From Sycon ciliatum (taxonomy: Eukaryota; Porifera; Calcarea; Leucosolenida; Sycettidae): a stretch of 64,000 bases of DNA. The stretch lies in the NCBI RefSeq assembly GCF_964019385.1, contig NC_088646.1, positions 4,774,778 to 4,838,777 of the forward strand, read 5' to 3'. Below, one piece after another: positions 18,770 through 30,656 of the stretch (position 1 is the stretch's first letter; each line of letters opens with the position of its first letter). The translations under genes and the position numbers were made by a program. A model generated the notes under the pieces. That model was not told the origin of the DNA, made no database searches, and saw only the letters and a program-made list of their open reading frames with translations.

Positions 18770-21540
18770 TATTATTATTTATTATTATTTATTTATTTCA
18801 CCTTCCCGTGGCCAGAGAATATAGGCCAATATGGAGGGAGGGGGCGGTAGCCAGCCATGGCAGTAAACAAAAACAAAGCAAAAATAAATAAATATTACAC
18901 ATTACTGGAGGCAAAGAGAAACAAATCTGGATGAAGAATTAGCAGTTATTAGAACACGAGCTTCATGTTGATCTTGAAATCCGTTAGCGTACAAGACGAT
19001 TTTACTGATAGAGGCAGGGCCAGCCAGAGAGAATAGGCAGCGAAAAACGGAGATCTGGTATAAGCTGAGGTTCGGGCCTTAGGTAAAGTGCAGGGATTGC
19101 GCGTAGGACGAGTGGGAAGAAACCAGTTATATTTACGCAAGTGTGGCGGGGCTTTGTCAAGACGAATAGAATGAACAACAATACACAGTTTTCGATCCGC
19201 TTGACTAGAGATAGGGAAGGTGTTAAACATATCATACAGCTCGGCAGAAGGAAAGTATGATGGTTTGCGGAAAAGGACTTTGAGTATCCTCTTATTGTGG
19301 ACTTCCAAGGTACTCATTAAAGGGGAAGTTAAGGCAAAAATTAAAATTTCACCAGTTGTAGTCTTCGGGGTGCTGAGTCGAATGGTCTTGGTCCGAGAAA
19401 GCTGAGACGCTCCCTTCCTACTTGAATCCCAATCGAACTCGCGCACTTCCACCGAAACTGGGTGACTGCGCCCTACGAGATGGGGATTTGTATGCAAAAT
19501 GTCACTAAAAGCGCCATTTCGTTCTTATAAAAGCACGGATGACCGCGATTGGCCCATATGTTGTAGTCTTTTGGACGCTGAGTCGACTGGTTTTGGTCCG
19601 AAAAGGCTGCGATGCAGCGTTCGCCCCTAATTCCCAATCGAACATGGTTGAACAAGTGGTCACGTGCTCCTGCGTACACCAGTCACCTGGTCACCGTGCC
19701 TGCAGGGTACAACTTACAGCCTGTTTTGACCTTTTTTGGGTGCAGTCCTGTCACTCGAGTTGAACCTTGGTGTGAAAGTTGTCGCCTGCTGGCGTGGTGA
19801 CCAGGTGATTTTGGCACCCAGGAGCACGTGACCGCTTCTTCAACCATGTTCGATTGGGAATAAAGGAGGAACGCTGCATCGCAGCCTTTTCGGACCAAAA
19901 CCAGTCGACTCAGCGTCCAAAAGACTACAACATATGGGCCAATCGCGGTCATCCGTGCTTTTATAAGAACGAAATGGCGCTTTTAGTGACATTTTGCATA
20001 CAAATCCCCATCTCGTAGGGCGCAGTCACCCAGTTTCGGTGGAAGTGCGCGAGTTCGATTGGGATTCAAGTAGGAAGGGAGCGTCTCAGCTTTCTCGGAC
20101 CAAGACCATTCGACTCAGCACCCCGAAGACTACAACTGGTGAAATTTTAATTTTTGCCTTAACTTCCCCTTTAACGATTTACTTAGTAGGGATGACCAGG
20201 CGGTTGAGCAATAGAGAAAAATTGGGAGAATATAGCAATGATAAAAAAGGCGAATGCATTCAAGCGGTAGGTGGGAGCAGTGAGACACGAGGTAGCCAAC
20301 AGCTTTACTGACTTTGCTACATATATAGTCGACATGTCTACTAAACGATAAGTCTGAGTCGATGACCAAACCAAGATGTTTGTGTTGCTTTACCACTGTG
20401 AGGTCTGTGAGGGATCCGGGAAGAGTGAATGCATAGGTTGGCTCTGAGTTCGGCAGGAATAATATCTCAGTCTTGGCGATATTAGGTCTTAGTCTCCAGG
20501 TAGTCATCCACTGATGGACTTCGTTGATACCGCGCTGGAGACTGTCTCGCAGCCTGTCTAGACACTCATTGAACCGGAGCAGTGCAGTATCGTCAGCAAA
20601 TAAGGACACACCTTCAACATGACTGGGAAGATCATTAATATACACTAGGAAAAGGAGGGGCCCTAGGATGGATCCCTGGGGCACTCCGGACAGAACAGGT
20701 GAAGCATCTGAGAGAAGTCCACCTACAAAGACAACTTGCGTTCTGTCGGATAGGTAGTCTGTAATCCACTCCAGCGCTGAGTCACACACACCGAAAACTT
20801 TGGAGAGTTTAGCAAGTAATGCACGGTGCCACACGGTGTCGAAAGCTTTCTCGAGGTCGAAAAAGCACATGGCAACTTTCCGCCCCATATGACGATGGTC
20901 GGCAATGTTTTGGATCAGCTTGGTGAGCTGTAGAGCGGTCGAGTCACCACGACGAAACCCAGATTGCGCGGGATGCAGAGCAGGAGAAATATGATTGTAT
21001 AATTGATTGAAGAAGAGCCGTTCACAAAGTTTGGAAATACAGGACAGGAGGGAAATTGGGCGATAGTTACTAGCTTGAGATTTGCTGCCTTTGCACTTGT
21101 AAATAGGCACAATTTTAGCCAGTTTCCAGTCAGTAGGGAACTTGCCTGTGGTAAAGGAGAGGTTAAATAGGCGGCTAAGTGGAAAAGAAATCGCAGGAGC
21201 TAGCTTCTTTATCATATTGTTCGTGATACCGTCTAGCCCTGGCGCTTTCCCAGATTTCAGGTTTGAGATGGCTTTACGAACATCTGCTGTAGTGATATGA
21301 ACGCGGGTGAATTGGCGAGTAAGACGAGTGTCATATTGGAGAGGGGGTATTACTAAACGTGGGTCATCAGGCACTGCGACAGAGGTAAACTGCTTGTTGA
21401 GGATGGTTGCTTTTTGGAAGCTGTCAGACACCAGCAGCCCATCAGGGCTTGCAATGTCAGGGATGCCAGGTTTTACTTTATTGTCTTGTACTTCCACAAA
21501 GCTCCCAGTTCACATCATGCCAATGGTCTGACTCCTTTTT
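18770..21540 (-). pseudogene. Non-LTR retrotransposon ORF2, 5'-truncated and split by a foldback element
   Basis: From about 21497 down to 20175 the minus strand is open, with no ATG at the start, and encodes a full reverse transcriptase. Motifs include GKAPGLDGI, NYRPISLLSCISKL, FDLEKAFDTVWH, SGVPQGSILGPLLF and SLFADD (about residue 300 from the open-frame start). After the 850-bp insertion at 19321-20170 the same frame resumes with TLEVHNKRILKVLFRKPSYF and runs to about 18949. The A/T-rich tail is at 18768-18800. No apurinic-type endonuclease is found upstream. Removal of the insertion would leave one TTAA and a continuous frame, so decay is otherwise slight. Confidence 0.75.
19321..20170. 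mobile_element. Long foldback element flanked by TTAA, second copy
   Basis: Starts AGGGGAAGTT and ends AACTTCCCCT, with TTAA at 19317-19320 and 20171-20174. It is the same family as 3189-4049, sharing nearly the whole arm and centre except for the outermost ~25 bp. It lies inside the reverse transcriptase frame on the opposite strand, which proves it is a mobile unit. Confidence 0.85.
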
Positions 21541-22188
21541 CATGGGAAAGTCGCTGATTGGTCAGCTCCTAGGCCACGGGATTGACCTCGTTCTAATACT
21601 GTTTATAGCTATAATACAACTTCTGTCTCCTCGAAGACTGTTTGTTCAAACTGGTAATAATATGATGTGCCAAGTTGCAATGCTGTATGGTGATTACCGA
21701 TGGGCCAACATACATGTACATGTAGCTAGATTCTAAGCGCCGTGAGTATGAGGAGAGAGTTGTCAATGTGGAGCGTGGTTATTTCACCCCTCTAGTGTTC
21801 GGTACTCATGGTGGTTGTAGTCCGTTGTGCACTGTTTTTTTTAAACGTCTTTGTCGCTTGCAATGTGAGTCTTCTGGTAGCGAATACTCTGTTGTCATGA
21901 GTCTGCTGCGTGCCCGTCTCTCTTTCTCCTTTAATACTGAGATCCAGTATTCTTTGTATCCGTGGTGCTCGTTCTCGTCGGGGTTTCCCCGTTCAACGTT
22001 TTGTGGATAGTTCCGTCGTGGTGGCCGAGTCTCGCCTTGTTACGTAATTTTCTGATCTTCTATACTGTGTTTATTTGTTTTATCAAGTTTTTGTTTTTTG
22101 TGTTTTTTGTGTTTGATTTTTCTTGATGAAGTTATTGGTGTTCTTATTAATTAGTACAGTGTTTTTTTGTTTGTTTTGTTATTGTTTT
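21541..22188. other. No gene recognised
   Basis: Beyond the 5' truncation point of the retroelement. T-rich, with a GTACATGTAC cluster near 21713 and no supported coding region. Confidence 0.3.
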
Positions 22189-22615
22189 TCTGTAACTAGA
22201 TACTATATGCAGTCAGAAAGTGCAACAACTAGGCACAAAACTGACAGAGTACTGACCCCCCTTCTTTACTTATCTTTGATATTTATGACCCACCCAAGTT
22301 GGGTGGTGTGCTGCTTTGCTGCTTCGAATTGTAGTTAGACCGCTTTGTCAAATCGCCTACTGGTTTCGTCATCGTCCAGTAACAATCGACATTCTTTGTT
22401 CCGTTGGGACTGTAGCTTGTGCTCGTTTTCGTTGCGCTTGCCTTCCCCTCTTTGGCATTTCCATAACCTTGAACCTTCCAAGTTGGAAGGCTGTTGGTTA
22501 GCGCTACGGAGATGTGTTGAAGCTAGGTGTCAGGACGTCGAATGTCTCAGTACTCTGTCAGTTTTGTGCCTAGTTGTTGCACTTTCTGACTGTATAATTA
22601 TAGTAGTTACAGCGA
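22189..22615. mobile_element. Foldback element with ~55-bp arms
   Basis: The left arm from CTGTAACTAG through GCAGTCAGAAAGTGCAAC and TGACAGAGTACTGAC is mirrored at 22550-22615. The interior contains the CCTTCCAAGTTGGAAGG palindrome shared with 6363-7102. Arm fragments recur at 23040-23090 and 30946-30975, so the family is dispersed. Confidence 0.65.
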
Positions 22616-23109
22616 TGGAGAGTTACTCCTAACTCGTTTCCATATGTCCTTTACCTTTCTACTTTTATTATTGGCTCAATACCCGAGTTTCGTATTGTTT
22701 TTCTCCTTTTGAATTGAGTTTATTGAGTTAATTTTTAATTATGAAAAAAATGATTTGAAGTTTTTTTGGTTTGGGTTTGAAATTCTTTATCTTACACCAG
22801 TGGATGATTAATTGCATTTTAAATCATTGTGTTAATTTGCCCATAAAAGAGGCCGAAAAATGTACATGTAGCTACCTAATACGGTAGATACAATGTATTG
22901 TACCAAGACTCAGATAATGGATCAATATTAATTAGAGAAAAGAGACTGTGACGGGCACATGGATTCGAGTTAAGACTAAGAGCGCTTTCCACCACTGTAA
23001 CTACATGTAGGTAGCATACGGTCAGACACTGAGACAGTTTAGCTAGTTCGACAAACTAGGCACCGACCTGACAGAGTACTGAGACAATACAAAAAACTCA
23101 ACAAAGCAA
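22616..23109. other. Intergenic with fragments of the 5151 and 22189 foldback families
   Basis: The GATGGAGAGTTACTC block at 22614-22690 matches one arm of the 5151-5328 palindrome, and 22940-23090 holds a divergent inverted piece. No gene is supported. Confidence 0.4.
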
Positions 23110-24362
23110 GTACCACTCACACTACCTGGTATACGGGGTGGCCCAAGAGTCCGGGAAAAGTTCAGCGCCAACTTAGCTCAGTGACCAATGTCTCTCTTTC
23201 TTAGTCTCTTACGGTCTTACCAGGACTATTCACAGGCAAACTTTTCGAAACAACACGGTCCCACCGTGAACTAATGCGGGAGATCACATTCCTTCACGCC
23301 TTCACATGATTTCGGGATAGTCCATTTAGCATCGGGCGGTGTAGTGAGGCTGAAGTTGGAAAAGTCTTGCACCCCCCAGCCATGCTGCCCATTGAAGAAG
23401 AACTCAGCTGGCAAACCCGTGTCTGCATAGAATGCAAAGCCGAATACAAGTTCATCGGCCGGAGGTATGTTCCTGTACCAGTTGACTTCCCTGTCGTGGA
23501 ATGGCTTCTTGCCATAGAATGGTAGAGTATTGGATATTGTGCTAGGGCTAGGTGGCAGCCATGGTTTGCCAAAGATGCAGCATGGAGGCGTCCATGATGG
23601 CCGATCGTCAAACGTTATGAAATAGGATACATTGTTGACGTTCAGAAAGCGACACGTGAAGTTGTCGCCTTCTACAAAGATCGGCACACAAAAGTCATAG
23701 TACTCTTCGATCATTGAAAGCTTGCTCCAGTCGTAATATGAGCGGCCCCTGCCCTTTCTGCTTCGCTCAGGTACCTTTCCATCTGCATAAGGTGGTATAG
23801 GGTCTTCTGGAAGTACGTGATACAGCGTCCAATCCGAGATCCACTTCTCTGGCCAGTGATCCTTCGGGGGTTCATTGAGCGCTGACCCAGCTGGTAATGA
23901 GTTCAGGGCATCAATTGTTTTACTCATTTGAAGCCGGCCCTTAGCATCATGCTGCCTCTTGCCAAGAGAAACAGCAATGCTGGTGCAGATTAGGGAGACC
24001 AGCAGAGCTGAAACTACATGTATGAACGCTTTGAGAAACATAGTGCTGAAGCTCACTGCCCGAGTACCAGCGCCCGGATGCTGCAGAAATAGCCGAGGAA
24101 GTACATGTAACTACAATGCAGCAGTAAAGCTGCTCGTGTAGCTGCATAGATCTACTGCTAGTACTGGCAGTACTACTGAGTACTGGTAATAAAACGCACA
24201 AGGACAATGATGTCAATGCACTAAGAACTAAGAATGTCATGCAGTTGAGTCAAATGAAAGTCGCTATTTGGTGTGTGGTGGTCGTTTGAGCGACCACCGT
24301 CTCTCGCACACTGCATGCCCACGATGACATCTGCCATCATGCGATGGACAAGCTCAGCTCCC
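23110..24362. repeat. Segmental duplication, copy 1
   Basis: Coding region, 3' flank (CAGTGACCAATGTCTCTC through CACCGTGAACTA) and 5' flank (up to CATGCCCACGATGACATC) are all shared with 33555-35002 in the same orientation. The duplicated block therefore included the whole gene and its putative promoter. Confidence 0.75.
23271..24041 (-). CDS. Small membrane-anchored or secreted protein, paralogue 1
   Basis: An intronless frame. The ATG at 24041 (MFLKAF) is chosen because the paralogue keeps it and the longer open frame starts with GTG. The ~256-aa product has one N-terminal hydrophobic helix (about residues 5-26, HVVSALLVSLICTSIAVSL), then a short linker, then a Trp/Tyr/Cys-rich domain with WPEKWISDWTLYHVLPEDP, a YYDW motif, ITFDDRPSWTPPCCIFGKPW and a terminal IPKSC. 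NFTC, NVS and NFS sites suggest N-glycosylation. A pattern of YDW, a WYR motif followed by an FY..TGLP stretch, and a DAKW.xPKSC end loosely recalls the plant At4g14100-like and ependymin-related secreted proteins. This is a resemblance only, and function is unknown. Confidence 0.7.
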   Translation of the reverse strand: MFLKAFIHVVSALLVSLICTSIAVSLGKRQHDAKGRLQMSKTIDALNSLPAGSALNEPPKDHWPEKWISDWTLYHVLPEDPIPPYADGKVPERSRKGRGRSYYDWSKLSMIEEYYDFCVPIFVEGDNFTCRFLNVNNVSYFITFDDRPSWTPPCCIFGKPWLPPSPSTISNTLPFYGKKPFHDREVNWYRNIPPADELVFGFAFYADTGLPAEFFFNGQHGWGVQDFSNFSLTTPPDAKWTIPKSCEGVKECDLPH

Positions 24363-26221
24363 TCGTGATCAGCACCAGCTCTAGTCCATAATTATGCATA
24401 GCCTATAGGCATTACCGTATGTCCAGACCTTTAGAGCCATGGTGGTATATTCGATTATAATATAAAGCCAGTCCCAGTTACATGTATAAAGCCATGGCTT
24501 CCTGAATGAGATGACATTATTTTGAACTTTGTTTTGTAAAAATGAAGGAATTATTAACTGTACTAACACGCTTATAGCCCAGCAGGAAGGGTAAACAAGT
24601 GGAGTTAGATGTAATTTCTGTGTGGACTTTGACTTTTATAGCATGGCGTAGTGGATGAGTCATGTTGCGTCTACATGTACGTGGAATTTTTATTTCCATT
24701 GCTATCAGGTTCGGCCTCATTTTCTCTGTGCTGCGCTGATGAGTTCAAAAAGAACGAAACAGCATGCTGTCCGCAGATTGAGTATTTCGCTCCTGCTCTT
24801 GTAGCAGTTGAGCACTCTTGCGTGGGGTAGTGCCTTTTGCTGTTTGCGTTATGCAGAGCTCACTGACTTGTCAGTTTGAGCACTCTGGCAAGGTACGTTC
24901 GGGCCTGATTGGAAATTTTTATTTCCATTGCTATCAGGTTCGGCCTCATTTTCTCTGTGCTGCGCTGATGAGTTCAAAAAGAACGAAACAGCATGCTGTC
25001 CGCAGATTGTGTACATGTACATGTAAAATAGCTAGGAAAGCAGCGGTGTTTCGAATATAAGGCCATGGCTTTATAGGCGCTGAGTCACCGGCTCACCGCT
25101 GACATACAGTATGTCACTATGTACATGTACTAGTAATAGTAGTATCATAGTATGTATTTGACTGGATTTGACTGGATTTGTCACCATTTCCTTCTTTTCT
25201 TGCGCTTTTCGAATTCTTCATTCCGACACCCAGTTTGTTATCAAATAAAGGCAAAGTTCTCACAGTATCATAGTATGTCGTAGGGCTATGGAATCCTGCA
25301 ACTACTTTATACCCGAGGGCTTACATTGTACATGTACAAGATAGTTTGAGGACTCCGAAACTCGGGACTCGGCACCTTTGGCTTTCCTATGACTTTTGTA
25401 TTACATGCACATGCACATGTAGCTCTCTGTACTGTTAGTGCTATGCAGTATGACATGTATGTGTAGAATCTACTCTTGCCGTCTTGGTATGTACTACGAC
25501 ATGTCGACAGTGCTAGCTGCTTCACTACACCACCGGTGCACCACCGGTCCAGCAAGCAGTAGCAGTTGCTTGTTGTAGTTAGACATTTCTGACTTCCAGG
25601 TTGGCCAAGTCAGCGTGTGAGCCTGTGAGGGGGTGTGTATGTCCCCACCGCATACATACATGGTACACATACATCGTTTTGATTCCGAGGCTCTCAAGTC
25701 ACTGTGTGTACCGTGTACATACATGTATGTGTGTACACATACTTCTAGTGATTTAGCACCATTTATTATTTTGATCTCGGATGGGAGACTTGGGCTGCAT
25801 TCGATTGTAGAAACTGGATCCCGATCCCCGCTGACCAGATCACTTCGATCGGACGGATACAATCGAATGCGCACAACCGATAATCCGTTTCAAGGCCTTA
25901 GCAACCGTGTTGTTACAGCTCATCCCGTAGTATCTGTACGCGTTGTGGTAAACTCTTGACCTAGTGTACGCATATTGCGAGTTCTGAGTAGATACCAGTC
26001 GTACTATCGAAATGAATCCGTCGAATCCGTCGAATCCGTCTCTGGGAGGTGGGTTGACTGGATCCGAATCCGTGCTCCCGGGATCCGGATTCGTACAATC
26101 GAACATGCACAAATTTGGCGAATCCGGATCCGGGGCTGATGGATTCGTACAATCGAACATGCCCTTGGAGAGTCAAGGATTAAAATCAAGAAGAAAGGAC
26201 AAAAGGTTGAAATGTCCCTAG
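24363..26221. other. Intergenic; 100-bp direct repeat and GTACATGTAC clusters
   Basis: A ~98-bp block (GGAATTTTTATTTCCATTGC onward) occurs at about 24681-24779 and again at 24911-25008. Between 25980 and 26165 a GATTCGTACAATCGAACATG word is duplicated and GAATCCG is repeated many times. No coding region is supported. Confidence 0.5.
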
Positions 26222-28425
26222 TTTTGATTGATTGATTGATTTTTATTGATTGATTTTTATTTCACGGATCCTCCAGAGGCAAATAGATGCCTATCGAAGG
26301 GAGTCTCCTAAGTAAGTATGGAAAATGAGAAAGTATGTTCGTAAGGGAGAAGAGGTAGAAGATACATTAGAATATAGAGTACAGAAGAAGTAAATTCAGT
26401 ACTTCGGGTAGTACATTGCATGCTAATCATAATGAGAATTAGAAAAGCAGCATTGCGGACTACTATAACTGACATATACACAAACTATTGAAACTATCAT
26501 AGATGTGGTTAGCCTAGACACAAAAGTCAGTTGTCCAACACTGACAATTATAAGCAAGTTACTGGTGAGTCACGACGTACAACAGGTAGCACAATCATGA
26601 CTGCTGTGGTACTGACATTCAGCATCCTGACGTTTAGCTCTATTTCTATTATTCTTTTATTCCACGATGGCGTGACGCCAATAAGGATGATTGATAAGTG
26701 CGATAGAACTGGTACTAGCCAGAAACAGCTAGATGGAAATTAACCGGGGAGGCAAGAAGCAATGGATCATGAAAAACAAGCGGGGGCAATAAGAATAACG
26801 TTAATTTAATAGCGGGGGTGATCGAGATAGTTAAGTACACGTTCGAGATATCAGAAACCAGGGGGATGCGCGGAGCAGGAACAGGTACTGCTCAAAAGAA
26901 GACTGGATGCATTGTTTCGGGAAGAATTTCTACGAGGTTGGGTTGTGATGTCGATAGGGAGTGAGTTGTAGAGGGTGAGGGCAGTGTTGATGGGGGAATC
27001 TCGGTGCCTGTTTGTGTGTGCGTGTCCGATGGAGTAGGTCCTTGTCTGTCGAAGGGTGTATGGTTGGTGTTGACGTTGTGGTGCAAGATGTGGTTGTTGC
27101 AGGTGTGGTGGGGAGGTTTGGTGGTGGATGTCCCATGCTAGTAGGACTTGTTTAACAAGGAGTCGTGAGCTAAGGGTGGGGAGCTTTGCATGATGGAGGA
27201 GGGAACTGTGGTGAACTGGTGCAAAGAGGGGAATCCGAAGGCAGATGCGTATAGCACGGCGTTGAATTCTCTCCAGTGTGTCCCGCTGTTGCTGAGTAGT
27301 GTTGGAGAGGGCAAGGCTGCCATTTTCGAGAACGGGTCGGATGTAGGTCGTGTATATTAACAATAGGCTGGAAGCGGTCATTGTGCCACGTGTCTTGTGG
27401 AGTTGGTGTAGTAGTTTTTTGGCTTTGTTGGTGGTTTCTATGATGTGTTGGGTCCATCGCATATCGTCTTGGAGTGTAACACCAAGGTGCCTATGTTGGT
27501 GGACCTGCTGCAGCCGAGTCGAGTGGAGCGTGATGTGGATGGTGTGTTGGGGTGGGAAGGAAAGGACGACGGTTTTCGTGGTGTTGACGAGGAGATGCCA
27601 ATCCTTCAACCATCGTCCTGCTGCGTCCACGGCACGTTGGAGAAATGCAGCTGACAAATCCCTCGTGTAATGCGTCGCGATGAGTGCCGGGCCGTGTCAT
27701 CGGCGAACTGGCTGCATTTGGTGTGGGAGTTTGTACATGCTGGGGGGAGGTCGATCGTGTAGATCTACACCAGGAAAAGAAGAGGCCCCAGGACAGAGCC
27801 CTGGGGTCTCCAGCTGGAATGGATTTCCATGATGACAAAGCGGAGCCAACCTTGACGGCGGCGAGTCAGGTAGCTTGTGAGCCAGGTAAGGCCAATGCCA
27901 CGGACACCAATGTGCTCGAGTTTGGCCAGGAGGCCAGCATGCCAGACTCAGTCAAACGCCTTTTGATTAAAGTCAAAGAAGCATGCTGACACTGCCTAAC
28001 CGGCATCTCGGCTGGCGGAAATCTCATGCACTACAATGTAGGCGGGAGAGCTGTAGTTCAGTACTATCCTTAAGATCGAAATCCAGATTGGTCGGCCGGT
28101 AGGTGGGGCTCAATGTGGGTGTAGAGGCGTTGGTGAACAATCCTCTCCTGAACCTTGCTGACAACGCTTAGGAGCGAGATTGGCCTATAAAGTATAATTG
28201 GTGACCTCTGCACGAGAGGCTTTCTTGTGCAGAGGACTGATAGTGGCGTCGCGCCAGTCCTGTGGCTGCTCGCCTCGCGAGAAGGACTCATTGAAAAGTG
28301 TTGCGAGGGAGCACGATATTTCGTCTGCAGTAATCTTGAGCAATTTCGTCGGGATGCCATCGTACCCAGCCGACTTCCTGAAATTTCGAATTATTATAAG
28401 AAATAGTTGCTTGCTCCCCACACCG
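26222..28425 (-). pseudogene. Frameshifted non-LTR reverse transcriptase with CAAT tail
   Basis: Minus-strand segments in three frames together give a reverse transcriptase. They are SAGYDGIPTKLLKI and WRDATISPLHKK (about 28200-28400), YRPISLLSVVSKVQERIVHQ and ADQSGFRS (about 28070-28200), then a clean 268-codon frame at 26851-27657 covering the thumb and C terminus (HRHLGVTLQDDMRW, TTYIRPVLENGS). The FADD region near 27700 is broken. The 3' end finishes in a (TGATT)n-type tail at 26222-26260, and a short copy of this end lies at 12372-12530. Inactive. Confidence 0.75.
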
Positions 28426-28429
28426 CGTA

Positions 28430-28622
28430 CCGGAGCTCGCGCTTTTCCGCCGACTTGGCAACTGCCCTATCTGTTAAAAATGAATAGAATCCGAAAGAGA
28501 ATACTATTATGTTGTCATGAAAATGATGAATTCCATCCACAATATAATTGTATGTTTGGCTGTTGCAACTTGCAAGATGTCACGCCAATTGGGATAGGAT
28601 AAATTAATACATTGCATTTCAA
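28430..28622. repeat. Dispersed repeat, also at 41400-41640
   Basis: The block with ACAATATAATTGTATGTTTG and CACGCCAATTGGGATAGGAT is repeated with minor changes at 41400-41640. It lies exactly at the 5' junction of the retroelement that begins at 28623. Confidence 0.65.
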
Positions 28623-30656
28623 GTGCGACAACAAAGAAGCACATTTCCATCAAACAAGCCTTGGTACTCTGCTGTTCACCATCGTCAGAGGCGGCTTCGG
28701 GATCGCCTTTTCGCCAAGGCCAAACGTCTCGGATCTACAGATAGTTGGATAGCGTATAGACTCTCACGTAACTGTCTTACCTCCTTGCTCCGGAAGGCGA
28801 AACGCCATTATCACGAGAGGATGGCGAGAGACATGGCTCAGCATCATGGAACTCGTACATGGTGGCGCAAAGCAAAGATCCTTTGTAATGTGAATCGCCC
28901 GTCTCCGGTTATCCCTGACCTCTACCATGACAACCAAGCCTACCCAGCCACGAGTAATACGGAAAAGACGAATCTCCTAGCCAAAGTGTTTGCGAGCTAC
29001 AGCCAGGCGCCACTGCTAACACCTGACCTGCACTCAGCTGGTATTTTAACACCCACGTCCACTGTGAAGTTCTCCATACAACCATTCTCTGTGCAGTCCG
29101 TATTTGACACGCTATCCAGACTTCCCATTCAACGTAAAACCGCTGGACTGCTGAACAATCGCATCCTTCGTGAAACAGCTGAGGTCACGTCACAGTCTCT
29201 TTCCGCCCTTTTCAACCGCTGCTTGCTGTCCAGTACTCAGCCCAGGGAGTGGAAATCTGCCGTTGTTGTACCTGTGTTCAAGGGAAAAGGTAATCCTTCT
29301 CACCCAGTCAATTACCGTCCTATATCGCTGTTAAATGCAGTTGCCAAATTGTATGAGTCTATGATTAGCCGTCAGTTTTACTCGTTTGTTGAGAGCCATA
29401 AAATTATCAGTTCCAGCCAGTTTGGCTTTTGTCGAAAGAGGTCAACAGTTGACCAATTGGTACAGCTTACCTCAATTGTTTCGCGTGCATTTGACTCTAA
29501 GTCTTCTTGTGACCAGCTGTTCCTTGATTTTTCTAAGGCCTTTGACAGAGTTAGTCATCATTTAGTTATTCAATCTGTTTCAGGTTGGTGTTCTCTTTCT
29601 GCCTGTTCTTGGGTGAAGGACTTTATCAGTGATCGTAGTATTTGCGTTCGCATTGGCCAAACTCTTTCTGACCCTTTGCCCATCACCGCTGGCGTACCCC
29701 AAGGTTCCCATCTCGGCCCGCTTCTTTTTAACCTGTGCATCAACTCCTTTCCTGATGCCCCTGCTTCTAGTACCCTATCCCTTTTTGCTGATGACTCTAA
29801 TTTAATTCTTGTTTCTCCAGCAAACACCTCACTTCCTATCCATCATGCATTGCTCCAGACTGACATTGATAAGTGTTGTCAATGGTCATCAGCTACTGCC
29901 ATGACGTTTAACACCAGTAAATGCGTCCACCTACCCTTTCAAAAATATGCATTAGCCCCCGGCCCGTCATCCCCCTTGACAATGAACGGTGTGCCTATTC
30001 AGAAAGGTGATAGCCACTGTCATCTCGGCGTGACTATCACTCCTTCACTAAATTTTTCTGACCATATAAAATCTATCACCCATAAGTTTCGCAGTCGTGT
30101 TTTTGTGTTGCGCCATATGGCCCATTTCCTTTCTGCTTCAACCGTGAATTTGCTCTACAAGTGTTACGTACGACCACTGTTAGAATACGCAGTCCCTGTC
30201 TGGTCATTCGCCGTATCCCATTCAGATTCGCTTACGTTAGACCGACTGCAAGCCGTTGCTGCTCGTTCATATCTGCTTTGTAAGACCCGGCACCCTCCTG
30301 AGTGGGAAACTCCGAAGCAGATTCTTAATCGTACTTGTGACTGGTCATCCCTGAAGTGGCGTCGTCAGATTCTGTCCTTGCTGTATTTTCATCATGTGTT
30401 TTACCAGTTTCCGTCTTTGCTAATTCGTTTCAAATTCAATGTATCCCTTAGTTGTCGTCACCCGTCCTCTATAGTTTTACCTCGTTCTGGCGCCCATTTC
30501 CTTAAATCCCCTCTCTTCAGTTTATCTGTGGAATGGAACAAACTTCCAGAACACATCCGCTGCGTTCAGTCCTCTGTCAATTTTCGCATTGCTCTAAAGG
30601 CTCATTACTCTCAGCATAGATATTCTCTGACTGGAATTCCGAACTTTTCCGTTTGA
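28623..30656 (+). CDS. Non-LTR retrotransposon reverse transcriptase, long open frame
   Basis: 677 open codons without an internal stop, though the first codon is GTG, so the true ORF2 start was lost with the 5' end. Residues 1-150 are the basic linker that usually follows the endonuclease (KPWYSAVHHRQRRLRDRLF). The polymerase follows: VNYRPISLLNAVAKLYESMI, SQFGFCRKRSTVDQLV, LFLDFSKAFDRVSH, TAGVPQGSHLGPLLFNL and FADD at 388-391. C-terminal thumb segments HCHLGVTITPSLNF and YKCYVRPLLEYAVPVW are intact. No endonuclease domain is present. An AATAAA-like start leads into (TACAA)n at 30908-30945, the 3' tail. The open frame implies a young, 5'-truncated insertion of the CR1/Jockey/L2 type. Confidence 0.85.
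   Translation: MRQQRSTFPSNKPWYSAVHHRQRRLRDRLFAKAKRLGSTDSWIAYRLSRNCLTSLLRKAKRHYHERMARDMAQHHGTRTWWRKAKILCNVNRPSPVIPDLYHDNQAYPATSNTEKTNLLAKVFASYSQAPLLTPDLHSAGILTPTSTVKFSIQPFSVQSVFDTLSRLPIQRKTAGLLNNRILRETAEVTSQSLSALFNRCLLSSTQPREWKSAVVVPVFKGKGNPSHPVNYRPISLLNAVAKLYESMISRQFYSFVESHKIISSSQFGFCRKRSTVDQLVQLTSIVSRAFDSKSSCDQLFLDFSKAFDRVSHHLVIQSVSGWCSLSACSWVKDFISDRSICVRIGQTLSDPLPITAGVPQGSHLGPLLFNLCINSFPDAPASSTLSLFADDSNLILVSPANTSLPIHHALLQTDIDKCCQWSSATAMTFNTSKCVHLPFQKYALAPGPSSPLTMNGVPIQKGDSHCHLGVTITPSLNFSDHIKSITHKFRSRVFVLRHMAHFLSASTVNLLYKCYVRPLLEYAVPVWSFAVSHSDSLTLDRLQAVAARSYLLCKTRHPPEWETPKQILNRTCDWSSLKWRRQILSLLYFHHVFYQFPSLLIRFKFNVSLSCRHPSSIVLPRSGAHFLKSPLFSLSVEWNKLPEHIRCVQSSVNFRIALKAHYSQHRYSLTGIPNFSV

Noticed and set aside
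26851-28425. Intact retroelement protein
   Set aside because: Polymerase motifs lie in three different frames, so the copy is a pseudogene despite the 268-codon open part.
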